Below, piece by piece: positions 43,379 through 51,579 of a stretch of 64,000 nucleotides of DNA (the first letter of the stretch is position 1; each line of letters begins with the position of its first letter). The notes beneath the pieces were generated by a model. That model had not been told where the DNA came from and did not search any database. It was given only the letters and a program-made list of their open reading frames with translations. This stretch comes from Pseudomonadota bacterium. Its GTDB lineage: Bacteria > Pseudomonadota > Gammaproteobacteria > JAKAQQ01. The stretch covers positions 1 through 64,000 of the forward strand of contig JAJZIH010000010.1 in assembly GCA_021810635.1 (NCBI GenBank). Direction: 5' to 3'. The position numbers and the translations under genes are program-made.

Positions 43379-43957
43379 ATGAACAGCAGAAACTCCGTAA
43401 TTTCGTCGATTGGTTTTTTTGTGATTGGGCTCACGCTTTGGACCACAGCCCTGCGGTCGGTGGGCTGGACGAGTACCGATTTTGACATGGTCTTCGGCGG
43501 ACTCATTTTGGCCGCCGGAATCGTGCTTCTGGTGCTCGCCATTCTCAGTCTGCAGAGCGGGGAACATGCGTTTGACGGATTGGTCTTTTTTGCCTTCGCC
43601 GTTCTGGCCCTGGTTTTTTCACTGCCGAACTATTCCCATGAGACGGACTCGATGATGAATGCGCCGGTCCTGGTCGGCTGGTTTTACCTCCTGTGGGCCC
43701 TCTTCTGGTTTTACCTCTGGATCGGTACCTTGAAGAGCCACCCCTTGATGCACATGCTGTTTCTCCTTCTGGGCTGGCTGTCCATGTTCGCGATCGCCAT
43801 CTTCGAGTACTCGGGCGCCCGGGGATTTCTCACCCTGGGGGGGTATCTCCAGTTGATCTGGGCGCTCATCGCGCTCTACCTCTCGGCGGGATCGGCTCTC
43901 CACGCCCTCTGCGGCAAGGGCTGTCTTCCCATGGGAGCCAAGAAAGCCTCGGGATAG
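43379..43957 (+). CDS. GPR1/FUN34/YaaH (SatP) family membrane protein, probable acetate/succinate transporter
   Basis: A 192-residue protein with six hydrophobic helices. It resembles E. coli YaaH/SatP in layout and short motifs: a central FWFYLWIGTLKSHPLMHMLF like the YaaH GTLKGARVLQFVFF block, and a C-terminal ALYLSAGSALHALCGKGCLP ending in PMG as in YaaH. The N-terminal NPAPLG signature of the family is not evident, so this is a divergent member. GGAGGA at 43365-43370 fixes the start, eight bases before ATG 43379. Confidence 0.7.
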   Translation: MNSRNSVISSIGFFVIGLTLWTTALRSVGWTSTDFDMVFGGLILAAGIVLLVLAILSLQSGEHAFDGLVFFAFAVLALVFSLPNYSHETDSMMNAPVLVGWFYLLWALFWFYLWIGTLKSHPLMHMLFLLLGWLSMFAIAIFEYSGARGFLTLGGYLQLIWALIALYLSAGSALHALCGKGCLPMGAKKASG

Positions 43958-44008
43958 GATCCACTGTCCGCCCGGAGCCGCCACCCTCTGGCGGCTCCGG
44001 ATCCTGGT

Positions 44009-44827
44009 TTAGCGGAAGCGGAAGTAGAGACCCACGAGCTCATTAAAACCCGCGGACTGATCGACGAGCGGGCTGTGACGGATGGCCGGTCCGTACCATT
44101 CGTACTCGATGGCATCCACCAGAGTCCAATGGGAGCCGAGCTCGAGTCCACCCGCTATGCCCACGAGTTCGTTCACGGTCGATCCGGGAGCGTAGTAGGG
44201 GTTGCGCGCACTCGCTTCACTGCGGGGGATGCCGAAATAGTAGCTGATCAGGTTACCGCTCTCCCATTCGATGCCCGCTTTCGGAACGACGAAGAAGCGG
44301 ATGGCGGGCAGCGCCGGCAAATGCCCGGTCAGGCGGGTAAACAGCGTGGCCCGGATCTTCTGCCCGTGGTTGCGGGCCAAAAGATCGGTGAGCACCGTGG
44401 TCCGGACCCCGAAATCCGGCTGACGATAGACGAGGTCCACCCCTCCCATGGCCGAGGCCAGCCGCGGGGACAATCCATAAAACTGGGGGCTCGCGTAGCC
44501 GTCATAGTGCAGGAATTCCGGTTCGGCCACGAGGTCGACCGCCCAGCCCCGTCCCGGGTGCCAGAGGTTCCATCCGATCGTGAGACCGTGCAGGTAGAAT
44601 CCGTCCTTTGTGGTGACGTTGAAGAGCGGGACGAAACGGCTCCATTTCGGTGCCCCCTTGTAGGGCATCGAAAGACTCAGGAAACCGAGGCCGAGTGACC
44701 AGCCCGATTCGTCGAGATTGAGGTTCGTGACCGGTGCGCTCGCCCATGCCGGAGACAGGCACCCGATGGAAAACAGGAGGATCAGGCAGGCCCATTCCGT
44801 GCGATGGAGTCGTGTCTTGCGCTTCAT
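44009..44827 (-). CDS. mipA: MipA/OmpV family outer-membrane protein
   Basis: A 272-residue protein with a signal peptide (cleavage after PAWASA) and a beta-barrel pattern ending in the aromatic ELVGLYFRFR. MipA features are GGVDLVYRQPDFGVRTTVL and SYYFGIPRSEASARNPYYAP. MipA scaffolds lytic transglycosylase MltA with PBP1B in E. coli; other family members are porin-like. AGGAGG four bases before the ATG supports the start. It follows a PAP2 phosphatase gene by nine bases, and the two form a minus-strand operon. Confidence 0.85.
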   Translation of the reverse strand: MKRKTRLHRTEWACLILLFSIGCLSPAWASAPVTNLNLDESGWSLGLGFLSLSMPYKGAPKWSRFVPLFNVTTKDGFYLHGLTIGWNLWHPGRGWAVDLVAEPEFLHYDGYASPQFYGLSPRLASAMGGVDLVYRQPDFGVRTTVLTDLLARNHGQKIRATLFTRLTGHLPALPAIRFFVVPKAGIEWESGNLISYYFGIPRSEASARNPYYAPGSTVNELVGIAGGLELGSHWTLVDAIEYEWYGPAIRHSPLVDQSAGFNELVGLYFRFR

Positions 44828-44836
44828 GGCACCTCC

Positions 44837-45784
44837 TCAAAAGCTCTCGTGGAGGCCGACCATAAAGCCTCCCGGCAGCAACCCGAGAACGAAAGGCTCT
44901 TTTTCCTCGTGTGCATAGATGCCCCACGCGGTGCCGATGGCCCAGCCGGCGATCACGTCCGTCTGCCAGTGGCCACGCGCCCGCATCCGGCCCAGGGCAT
45001 CATACAAAGGCAGGACTTCAAGGCCCCAGACCCAGGGATTTTGACGATAGTATTCGGCGATGAAGGGGGTGACAAAGCTGGCCTGAAAGGCCACCTCTCC
45101 GCTCGGGAAACTTTGGCAGCAGTTGCCCTGGAAAAAGTCATGGGGGTTCGATGACTGAAAGGGCCGGGCCCGGCTGAAGGCGTATTTGAGGGCGGTTGTC
45201 GTGATGGCGGTGAACAGGGAGGAGTCGAGGGCCTGCCAGAAGGTGCGGCCCAGCCGGCTCCGCCCGCCCAGCCAGAGCGCACCCGCCCCCTCAATCGCCA
45301 TCACTCCATGCTCGAGGTCAAGCTGGTAGGAGCGCTGCCAGATGCCTTGAGCATCGTTGGGCGGGTAGCGGTGATCCAGGAAGGAGCTGGCCGACAGGGC
45401 AAACAGTGGAGACAGCGCAATCGTCCATTCCACGAGATGGGTCGCGCTTTTTCTCGAATGGACCCAGAGGAAGGAGGGTTTCCGGGGAGGATCGGATTTG
45501 CGGCCGGACCAGTTGGCTGCCTGCCCCCACGGTTGCCGCGGATAACTCGGGATCCCCGCATCGCGGGCCATCCCGAGCGAACTGACCAGCAGCGGTTTCC
45601 ATTCCGGAAAATGCCCGCGCAGGGGAAACCAGAGTCGCGTGAGGGCCGCGCGCTCCGACCTCACGACCCCTCCGCCGGACTGGCCTGGCAGACGGGCACC
45701 GAATCCCTGGCCCCGGGCCGTGATGATCCACAAGGGGGCGATCAGGAGCAGCACGGTCCACCCGGTCCAGGATCTAGGCTTCAT
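44837..45784 (-). CDS. PAP2 family phosphatase with Glu in place of the motif-2 His
   Basis: A 315-residue exported or membrane-attached PAP2 protein. Motif 1 is KYAFSRARP (K-x6-RP) and motif 3 is RMRARGHWQTD (R-x5-H-x3-D), but motif 2 reads SFPSGE at residues 225-230 where acid phosphatases have PSGH. The signal peptide spans residues 8-25. GGAGG seven bases before ATG 45784 fixes the start. Paired with mipA downstream, it may act on an envelope lipid or polyprenyl phosphate. Activity is uncertain because of the substitution. Confidence 0.85.
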   Translation of the reverse strand: MKPRSWTGWTVLLLIAPLWIITARGQGFGARLPGQSGGGVVRSERAALTRLWFPLRGHFPEWKPLLVSSLGMARDAGIPSYPRQPWGQAANWSGRKSDPPRKPSFLWVHSRKSATHLVEWTIALSPLFALSASSFLDHRYPPNDAQGIWQRSYQLDLEHGVMAIEGAGALWLGGRSRLGRTFWQALDSSLFTAITTTALKYAFSRARPFQSSNPHDFFQGNCCQSFPSGEVAFQASFVTPFIAEYYRQNPWVWGLEVLPLYDALGRMRARGHWQTDVIAGWAIGTAWGIYAHEEKEPFVLGLLPGGFMVGLHESF

Positions 45785-45874
45785 GGTCGGTCCTCCAGTC
45801 AAGGTGCTCGTCCCTGAGCGCGCCGCAGGGTGAAGTAGGATCTGGCAGCCGTGATCGATATTATCAGTACTTTA

Positions 45875-45903
45875 AGGGTCCTGGATCCCGGGTCGAGGAC
45901 CCT
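45875..45903. terminator. Hairpin downstream of the SDR gene
   Basis: AGGGTCCT (45875-45882) and AGGACCCT (45896-45903) form an 8-bp stem with a 13-base loop, 12 bases beyond the stop of the minus-strand SDR gene. On the plus strand it is followed by a T-run at 45912-45917. Probably a terminator. Confidence 0.45.
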
Positions 45904-45915
45904 CCCACCGGTTTT

Positions 45916-46761
45916 TTACGGTTTTTTTACGGAAGACGCCCCCCCGTCCCCTGGGCCGGGCGGAGGGAGAGGGGACCGGTCTGGCCTCTCCATCACGAAG
46001 ACCTTGCCGGTGTGGCCCCGGCTCGCAGGACCCAGGAGATAAAGATAGCCTCCGCTCACGTCTTCCGGCTGGGGCCAGGCGGAGGGCGGGAGTCCCGGGA
46101 AGAGCATGGCCGTAAACTCACTCGCAATCCAGCCCGGATCAACGGCGTTGAAACGCAGGTTGGGACGGAATTCCATTTCATCAGCCAGGATGCGCATCAG
46201 GTTTTCGATCCCGGCGGCCATGACGCCATGCGCCGCGGCGTAGGCCCGTGGGAGCCGGGCCCATTCCGACGTCGTGAACACGACGGAGGCGTCGTCCGAG
46301 TCGACCAAAAGCGGCAGGCAGGCCCGGGTCAGCACAAACGGGGCCTGGAGGTTGATCTGCAGGACCTCGAGCCAGGCCTCAGGCGGATGGGTTTGTAGGG
46401 GGCCGTGATAACCCAGGATCCCGGCATTGTGGAGCAGGCCATCCAAGTGCCCGCACTGGGTTTCGAGCGCGAGTGCCAGATCCTCAAAATCCGCGACCGT
46501 CGCCCCCCGGAAATCGATGGCCTGGAGGAGGGGAGGGCGAGCTCCCGCCCGCACGATCTCGTCATGCAGCACCGACAATTCCTGCGGATCGGGACCGAGA
46601 AGAACCAGCCACGCACCCTCTCGGGCCAGTGCCCGGGCGACGGCCGCCCCGATTCCGTGCCCAGCACCGGTGATGACGATCCTGCGGTCGCGGAAGTGTC
46701 CCGAAGGCGGCTTGTAGGCTGCCGCGAGCGGGAGGGTGTTCGGGTTTTCGGTCTTAGTCAC
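45916..46761 (-). CDS. Short-chain dehydrogenase/reductase, YciK-like, with His for the catalytic Lys
   Basis: A 281-residue SDR resembling E. coli YciK: TGAGHGIGAAVARALA is the cofactor loop, LHNAGILG the NAG motif, and FTTSEW holds the catalytic Ser. The active-site YxxxK is YAAAH (Tyr174, His178), confirmed by codon CAT at 46228-46230. It may have lost or altered oxidoreductase activity. I use GTG 46761, which overlaps the stop of the upstream squalene-synthase-like gene; no ATG is available. Pseudomonas carries a yciK-like gene in this neighbourhood too. Confidence 0.82.
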   Translation of the reverse strand: MTKTENPNTLPLAAAYKPPSGHFRDRRIVITGAGHGIGAAVARALAREGAWLVLLGPDPQELSVLHDEIVRAGARPPLLQAIDFRGATVADFEDLALALETQCGHLDGLLHNAGILGYHGPLQTHPPEAWLEVLQINLQAPFVLTRACLPLLVDSDDASVVFTTSEWARLPRAYAAAHGVMAAGIENLMRILADEMEFRPNLRFNAVDPGWIASEFTAMLFPGLPPSAWPQPEDVSGGYLYLLGPASRGHTGKVFVMERPDRSPLPPPGPGDGGASSVKKP

Positions 46762-47503
46762 GCGCGGCTTTCCATGCGGTCCATAGTTTAGCAGCAATCC
46801 CCGGCCGGGTCCGCCGGTGGCGGGTTGCCGGTCCCTGCAGGGCCAGATCCGCAACATCCAGATGGAGTCGGGTGAGCGCGAAAGTCACGCGGAGCGGCAA
46901 AGCCGACGGGGCGGAGCGGACCGCAGCCAATCCGGCCGCTCCGGTGGCCAGAGCGAGACGCGCCCGGCGGATGAGAGTCTCCGTGTCCGGCTGCGCGCCC
47001 GAAAGTCCCGAGGTCGCCATCCAGTCCGCGAGAGCCGTTGCCGTGAAAGTCTCGCCGGGAATTTCCGGACCGGAGCCCAAAAGGCTGGCCTCGAGGAAGA
47101 ACCCGCGTGACTCCCCGAGAATCCGGAGGCCCGATTCCCTGAGGGAACCGGGGGGATTGAAAATGGCCCGGGTTGCGAAAAAGCCTTCGAGGGCCGTCTC
47201 CAATCGCGTCGGGGTCACGGTTTCGAGCAGATCCAGACCGGCCCAAAGCCGGGTGACGGGATGGGTCGGCGAACCCGCCGCCAGATGGCGGAGTTCGTCG
47301 GCCCACCAGGTGAAGCGCTGGGGCGCGATCTCCGGACTCCGCCCCGGGCGGGACAGGGTCTCCCATTCGGATTCCAGCGCGAAAATCGCGAGGAGGGGGT
47401 TCTTCCGGGCGGCTGGAGCCAGGTGCACGATCAGCGACGCGCGGCTGCCCCACGGTCGCACCCGCTCCCGGCAGTACATGAGGTCGTTTGGAAAGACAGC
47501 CAA
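46754..47503 (-). CDS. Squalene/phytoene synthase-fold protein lacking Asp-rich motifs
   Basis: A 249-residue protein with the family opening YCRERVRPWGSRASLIVHLA, PLLAIFALESEWETL and RFTWWADELRHL, like squalene/phytoene synthases and the mitochondrial NDUFAF6. Active synthases have two DxxxD Mg2+-binding motifs; here the first position reads SEWET and no second motif is seen, so prenyl transfer is doubtful. It probably starts at TTG 47503; ATG 47479 is the alternative. It lies between an SDR and an HpnB-like glycosyltransferase. Confidence 0.7.
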   Translation of the reverse strand: MAVFPNDLMYCRERVRPWGSRASLIVHLAPAARKNPLLAIFALESEWETLSRPGRSPEIAPQRFTWWADELRHLAAGSPTHPVTRLWAGLDLLETVTPTRLETALEGFFATRAIFNPPGSLRESGLRILGESRGFFLEASLLGSGPEIPGETFTATALADWMATSGLSGAQPDTETLIRRARLALATGAAGLAAVRSAPSALPLRVTFALTRLHLDVADLALQGPATRHRRTRPGIAAKLWTAWKAARD

Positions 47504-47600
47504 CGCTCGATCCAGTCAGGGTCCGCCACCCAGTATAGGAGGCCCGGTCCCCCCGGGTTGCCCGGCATTGGTTACAATCCGGTCGCAGACCGGAATCCCC

Positions 47601-48725
47601 ATGATCCTTGCCTCGCTTTCAACCCTGATTTGGCTGCTCATGCTGTTGTGGCCGGCGCAGGCGTGGCGTATGAACGAGAGGTTGACCGCCGATCCGGGGA
47701 AAACGTCGGACGATGCCATGACGGTCCTGATTCCCGCGCGCAACGAGGCCGATACGCTGCCGACGACCCTGGATGCCCTCTCCCGGCAGAAACTTCCTCT
47801 GGCGATCCGGGTGCTCGATGATGGTTCGACGGATGGAACCTGCGCGGTGGCCGCCGCCGTGCCCGGCTTGAGCCTGGTTGTGGAGAGGGTTCCCGAACCC
47901 CCTGCCGGATGGATGGGCAAGCTCTGGGCCCTCCAATGGGGTTTGCGCCGGGTCGAAACCGAATGGCTCCTCTTGCTGGATGCCGATATCGCCCTTGAGC
48001 CGGGCACGCTGCCGGTCCTCCTGAACAAGGCCCGTGCGGAAAATCTGGATTTTCTGTCGGTCATGGCCTCGCCCTACGGCCGGGGATTCTGGGACTGCTG
48101 GCTCATGCCGGTTTTCATCTATTTTTTCAAATGGGTCTACCCGTTCCGCCTGTCCAACTGTCCCCGCTCGGGAGTGGCCGCTGCCGCAGGGGGGTGCGTG
48201 CTCACCCGACGACAGGTCATCGAAGACATCGGGGGCTTCGACCCCTTCCGGGGTGCGGTCATCGACGACTGTACCCTGGCCCGTGCGGTCAAGAAACGGG
48301 GGTTTCGGACCTGGATTGGGGTGAGCCGTGATGTGCGCATGCAACGGGCGCATCGTTTCTCGCAGATCTGGCAGATGGTGGTGCGTACGGCCTATGCCCA
48401 GCTGGCCTACTCCCCACTCCTCCTGGGTGCCTGCACCCTGGCCTTGGCCGTGGTTTTTCTGGCCCCCCCCGTCCTGTTCTTGATTGCTCCGCCGCCGGCC
48501 TCGCTGGTGGCCGGTGTGGCCTGGTTGCTCATGATGACGAGCGAGATCCCGATTGCACGCTTTTACGGCCAGTGGCGCTTCGCCGGATTTTTTCTGCCCG
48601 TTGCCGCCCTGCTGTTTCTCGCCATGACCTGGCACTCGGCATTCCGCTATGGGTTGGGGATCCGGACCCGGTGGAAAGGACGCAGCTATTCGCGGCGCGA
48701 TTTTCCGGGAGGCCCCCCCCGTTAG
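47601..48725 (+). CDS. hpnB: HpnB-like family 2 glycosyltransferase
   Basis: A 374-residue membrane-attached glycosyltransferase. The GT-A domain has MTVLIPARNEADTLPTTLDA, VLDDGSTDGT, LLLLDADIAL (the DxD) and a catalytic-type DDCTLARAVKKRG segment; GWMGKLWALQWG is typical of hopene-associated HpnB. One N-terminal helix and several C-terminal helices anchor it. HpnB is linked by context to hopanoid synthesis in other bacteria, but no squalene-hopene cyclase gene is in the window. ATG 47601 is chosen within a frame open from 46872. Convergent with mupP (four-base overlap). Confidence 0.82.
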   Translation: MILASLSTLIWLLMLLWPAQAWRMNERLTADPGKTSDDAMTVLIPARNEADTLPTTLDALSRQKLPLAIRVLDDGSTDGTCAVAAAVPGLSLVVERVPEPPAGWMGKLWALQWGLRRVETEWLLLLDADIALEPGTLPVLLNKARAENLDFLSVMASPYGRGFWDCWLMPVFIYFFKWVYPFRLSNCPRSGVAAAAGGCVLTRRQVIEDIGGFDPFRGAVIDDCTLARAVKKRGFRTWIGVSRDVRMQRAHRFSQIWQMVVRTAYAQLAYSPLLLGACTLALAVVFLAPPVLFLIAPPPASLVAGVAWLLMMTSEIPIARFYGQWRFAGFFLPVAALLFLAMTWHSAFRYGLGIRTRWKGRSYSRRDFPGGPPR

Positions 48726-49393
48726 GAACCGGTCTGGCCCAGCCAGGCCGCGAGATCTGACGGAGACCGGAGCAGTCCATCCGCCTGCCAGCGCTCGGGG
48801 GGGTCGGCGGGAGACAGGTAGCCCCAGAGCGCAGCCAGCGAAACGACTCCGGCCGCTTGACCGGCCTGGATGTCTCGTCTTGCATCGCCCACGAAACAGG
48901 CCCGGTGGGGTGATGCCCCCGCCTGTGCGAGCGCCCGGAGGACCGGGGCCGGATCGGGCTTCGGCGGACTGGCCGAATCCCCGGAGATGACGACTGCGGG
49001 CGGATGGGGGAGGGGAAGCGCCGCAAGGAGCGGGGTGGTCAGGAAGGCGGGCTTGTTGGTCACGATGCCCCAGGGCCGCCCTTCCTTCCGCCAGCTCTCG
49101 AGAAGCGCTGAAACTCCGGGCATGAGGACCGTTTCCTCGACGAGATGGGCCGCGTAGCAATCCAGGAACTCGCCTCTCAGTGCCGCAAGGAGGCGGGTGT
49201 CTGAGAGGCTTCCCCAGCTCAGTTCCAGCATGGAGCGGATCCCCTGTGAAGCCACTTCCCGAGTTTGGTCTAGGGAGGGGGGGGGCCGGCCATGGGCCCG
49301 GGAGACCCGGCCCAAGGCGGCATAGAGATCCTTGAGCGTATCCGCGAGTGTGCCGTCTAGATCCAAGAGGACCAAATCAGGGGCCCTGGACAA
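48722..49393 (-). CDS. mupP: HAD phosphatase, MupP/Gph type
   Basis: A 223-residue HAD hydrolase with nucleophile motif LLDLDGTLADT, motif II IVTNKP, the conserved Lys in SPPKPDPAP and motif IV FVGDARRDIQAG. Sequence alone does not separate phosphoglycolate phosphatase from MurNAc-6-phosphate phosphatase. The order mtaD-ubiG-this gene matches Pseudomonas, where the gene is mupP of cell-wall recycling, so I favour that. Two bases after ubiG in the same operon. Confidence 0.8.
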   Translation of the reverse strand: MSRAPDLVLLDLDGTLADTLKDLYAALGRVSRAHGRPPPSLDQTREVASQGIRSMLELSWGSLSDTRLLAALRGEFLDCYAAHLVEETVLMPGVSALLESWRKEGRPWGIVTNKPAFLTTPLLAALPLPHPPAVVISGDSASPPKPDPAPVLRALAQAGASPHRACFVGDARRDIQAGQAAGVVSLAALWGYLSPADPPERWQADGLLRSPSDLAAWLGQTGS

Positions 49394-49395
49394 GG

Positions 49396-50154
49396 TCAGG
49401 GGGACCTGAAGGCGAGCAGGTAGTTGACCGACAGGTTGCCTGACAGGATGGCTGTTTTGAGTCCGGGCAGATACCAGAGACCCCGCTGGTCGGTGAGCTC
49501 GAATCCGGCGTCACGCATCCATCCGACGATCTCTTCCGGTCGGATGAAACGCTCATAGCGGTGCAGGCCCTTCCGCGTCAGCCCCAACAGGTATTCGGCG
49601 ACACCGATCGCGAGGACCCAACTGGCCAGCGTACGGTTGATCGTCGAACAGACCACCGCGCCGCCCGGCCGGACGAGACCGGCACAGTCGTTCACGATCG
49701 CCGCGGGATCCGCCACGTGTTCCAGCACCTCCATACAGGTCACGAGGTCAAAGCCCCCCGGGTCGGATTGGCGCAGTCGAGCGGCATCGGCCAGCCGGTA
49801 GTCGATGGTGAGTCCGGAGGCCAAGGCATGCGCTTGAGCGGTTTCGAGGGCCGCCTCTGACGTGTCGATGCCGACCACCCGGGCGCCGGCCCGGGCGAGT
49901 CCTTCCGCAAGAAGCCCCCCCCCGCACCCGATATCGGCGACCTTGAGCGCACGCAGCGGAATCCGCCGGTCGATGAAGCGCAGCCGGAGCGGGTTGATGT
50001 GGTGCAGGGTGGCGTAGGAACCGTCCGGGTCCCACCAGTCGGAGGCCCATCCGGAGTCCTCCGCAGGCGCCCCCGGGTCTTCGGCATCGGAAACCATCTC
50101 GAAATCTCGTTCGGGTTGGGTTCCATTATGCGCCGGACGGGAACCGGCGGCCAT
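49396..50154 (-). CDS. ubiG: Ubiquinone biosynthesis O-methyltransferase UbiG
   Basis: A SAM-dependent enzyme for both O-methylations in ubiquinone synthesis. The 252-residue protein has the family start DWWDPDGSYATLHHINPLRLRFI, SAM motif I VADIGCGGGLLAEGLA, FDLVTCMEVLEHVADP and the late VVCSTINRTLASW. The first 19 residues are poorly conserved; ATG 50097 is an alternative start. Six bases after mtaD and two before mupP, so these form one minus-strand operon. Confidence 0.94.
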   Translation of the reverse strand: MAAGSRPAHNGTQPERDFEMVSDAEDPGAPAEDSGWASDWWDPDGSYATLHHINPLRLRFIDRRIPLRALKVADIGCGGGLLAEGLARAGARVVGIDTSEAALETAQAHALASGLTIDYRLADAARLRQSDPGGFDLVTCMEVLEHVADPAAIVNDCAGLVRPGGAVVCSTINRTLASWVLAIGVAEYLLGLTRKGLHRYERFIRPEEIVGWMRDAGFELTDQRGLWYLPGLKTAILSGNLSVNYLLAFRSP

Positions 50155-50160
50155 CCGGTC

Positions 50161-51510
50161 TCAGGCCGACCCCTCGGCCGTTTTGTCCTCCGCTCCGCTC
50201 CGCGACAGCCGTCCTTCCCAGCCGCGGGCCGCTCGGATGATGTCCGCCAGCCGGTCCGGCACGAGTCGGCCCCAGGCGACCTTCGGACGGCCAGCCACCC
50301 AGACATGCGACACCTGGCTGCGGGTTGCGGCGTAGACGATCTGCACGATGGGATCATGGCAGGGAGTCGTGGCGGGTCCAGAAAGGTCAATCGCGATGAA
50401 ATCCGCACTTTTGCCGGTTTCGAGCGAACCGATTTCGGAATCCAGTCCGAGCACCCGGGCCCCTTCCAGGGTGGCCATCCGGATGAGGTCGCCTGCGGGA
50501 AGCGCCGTGGGATCGCCGCTGAATCCCTTGGCTACGAGTGCTGCCGTCTTCATCTCTCCCAAAAGATCCAGATCGTCGTTGCTGGCCGCTCCGTCGGTTC
50601 CCAAGGCGACCCGGATCCCCGCGCGTCGGAGCTCGGCGACCGGAGAGATCCCGCTGCCCAGCTTGAGGTTGGATTCCGGGCAATGGACGGCGGCGGCGCC
50701 GGTGGTGGCGAGACGCTCGATTTCTTGCGGGCTCACCGCCGTCAGATGGACCGCAATGAGACGCGCGTTGAGCAGACCCAACCGGTCCAGGTAGGCAATC
50801 GGGGACATTCCCTGGGTCCGCATCGACTCGGCAACTTCCGTTTGCGTCTCGTGGAGATGCATGTGCACCGGAAGGTCGAGTTCGCTGGCCAGGGTGGAGA
50901 GAAGTTTCAGGGTGGCCTCGTCAACGGAGTACACGGCATGCGGAGCGAGGGCGAACCGGATCTGGGGATCGTGTGCGTAGCGGTCGCGCAACTCAAGCCC
51001 ACGGCGCAGGTAGTCGACGGGAGTTTCGGCCCACCGCGTGGGGAAGCCGATCACGGGGAGCCCGGCCACCAGGCGGATGCCCATGTCCTGCGCGGTTTCG
51101 ATGGTCGCATCGGGGAAAAAATACATGTCATTGAAGCAGGTGGTTCCGGACAGGAGCATTTCCGCAATGGCCAGGCGGGAGCCTTCCATCACGAAGTCCC
51201 GGTCCATCCACCGTTTTTCGAGCGGCCAGATGAACTGCCGGAGCCAGCGGTCCAAGGGTTGATCGGTCCCGATGCCGCGCAGGAGGGCCATCGCCGCGTG
51301 GGTATGCGCGTTGACCAAACCGGGCAGGAGGGCATGGGTGGGCAGGTGTTGCCGCTCCGCGTCCGGGTAACGCTGGATGGCGAGCGCTTCGGGCAATAGG
51401 TCCTGAATCCGCCCGGCACGGACCACGAGGGCGTGGTTTTCGAACACGGCTCCCTCGGGGACAACGGGTATAATCCATCGTGCCGAAACGATCCGGTCTT
51501 TCGGGGCCAT
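50161..51510 (-). CDS. mtaD: 5-methylthioadenosine/S-adenosylhomocysteine deaminase family amidohydrolase
   Basis: A 449-residue TRZ/ATZ metal-dependent hydrolase. Metal-binding motifs are visible: PGLVNAHTHAAM, HMHLHETQTEV, and later AVHLTAVSP and LGTDGAASNDDLDLLGEM. Bacterial members with this gene order deaminate methylthioadenosine to methylthioinosine, and the divergent neighbour mtnA belongs to the same salvage route. ATG 51510 has GGGGGAG just upstream. A frame open far beyond (to 52803) is antisense to mtnA. Confidence 0.9.
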   Translation of the reverse strand: MAPKDRIVSARWIIPVVPEGAVFENHALVVRAGRIQDLLPEALAIQRYPDAERQHLPTHALLPGLVNAHTHAAMALLRGIGTDQPLDRWLRQFIWPLEKRWMDRDFVMEGSRLAIAEMLLSGTTCFNDMYFFPDATIETAQDMGIRLVAGLPVIGFPTRWAETPVDYLRRGLELRDRYAHDPQIRFALAPHAVYSVDEATLKLLSTLASELDLPVHMHLHETQTEVAESMRTQGMSPIAYLDRLGLLNARLIAVHLTAVSPQEIERLATTGAAAVHCPESNLKLGSGISPVAELRRAGIRVALGTDGAASNDDLDLLGEMKTAALVAKGFSGDPTALPAGDLIRMATLEGARVLGLDSEIGSLETGKSADFIAIDLSGPATTPCHDPIVQIVYAATRSQVSHVWVAGRPKVAWGRLVPDRLADIIRAARGWEGRLSRSGAEDKTAEGSA

Positions 51511-51579
51511 GACTCCCCCTGGCTCGACAACGGAGACCATTATGACGGATTTGAATCCCTCCCCTGGGCCGGGGACCGC

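Noticed and set aside
46754-48725. A hopanoid biosynthesis cluster
   Set aside because: Only an HpnB-like glycosyltransferase and a motif-less synthase-fold protein are present. No squalene-hopene cyclase or other hpn genes are seen.
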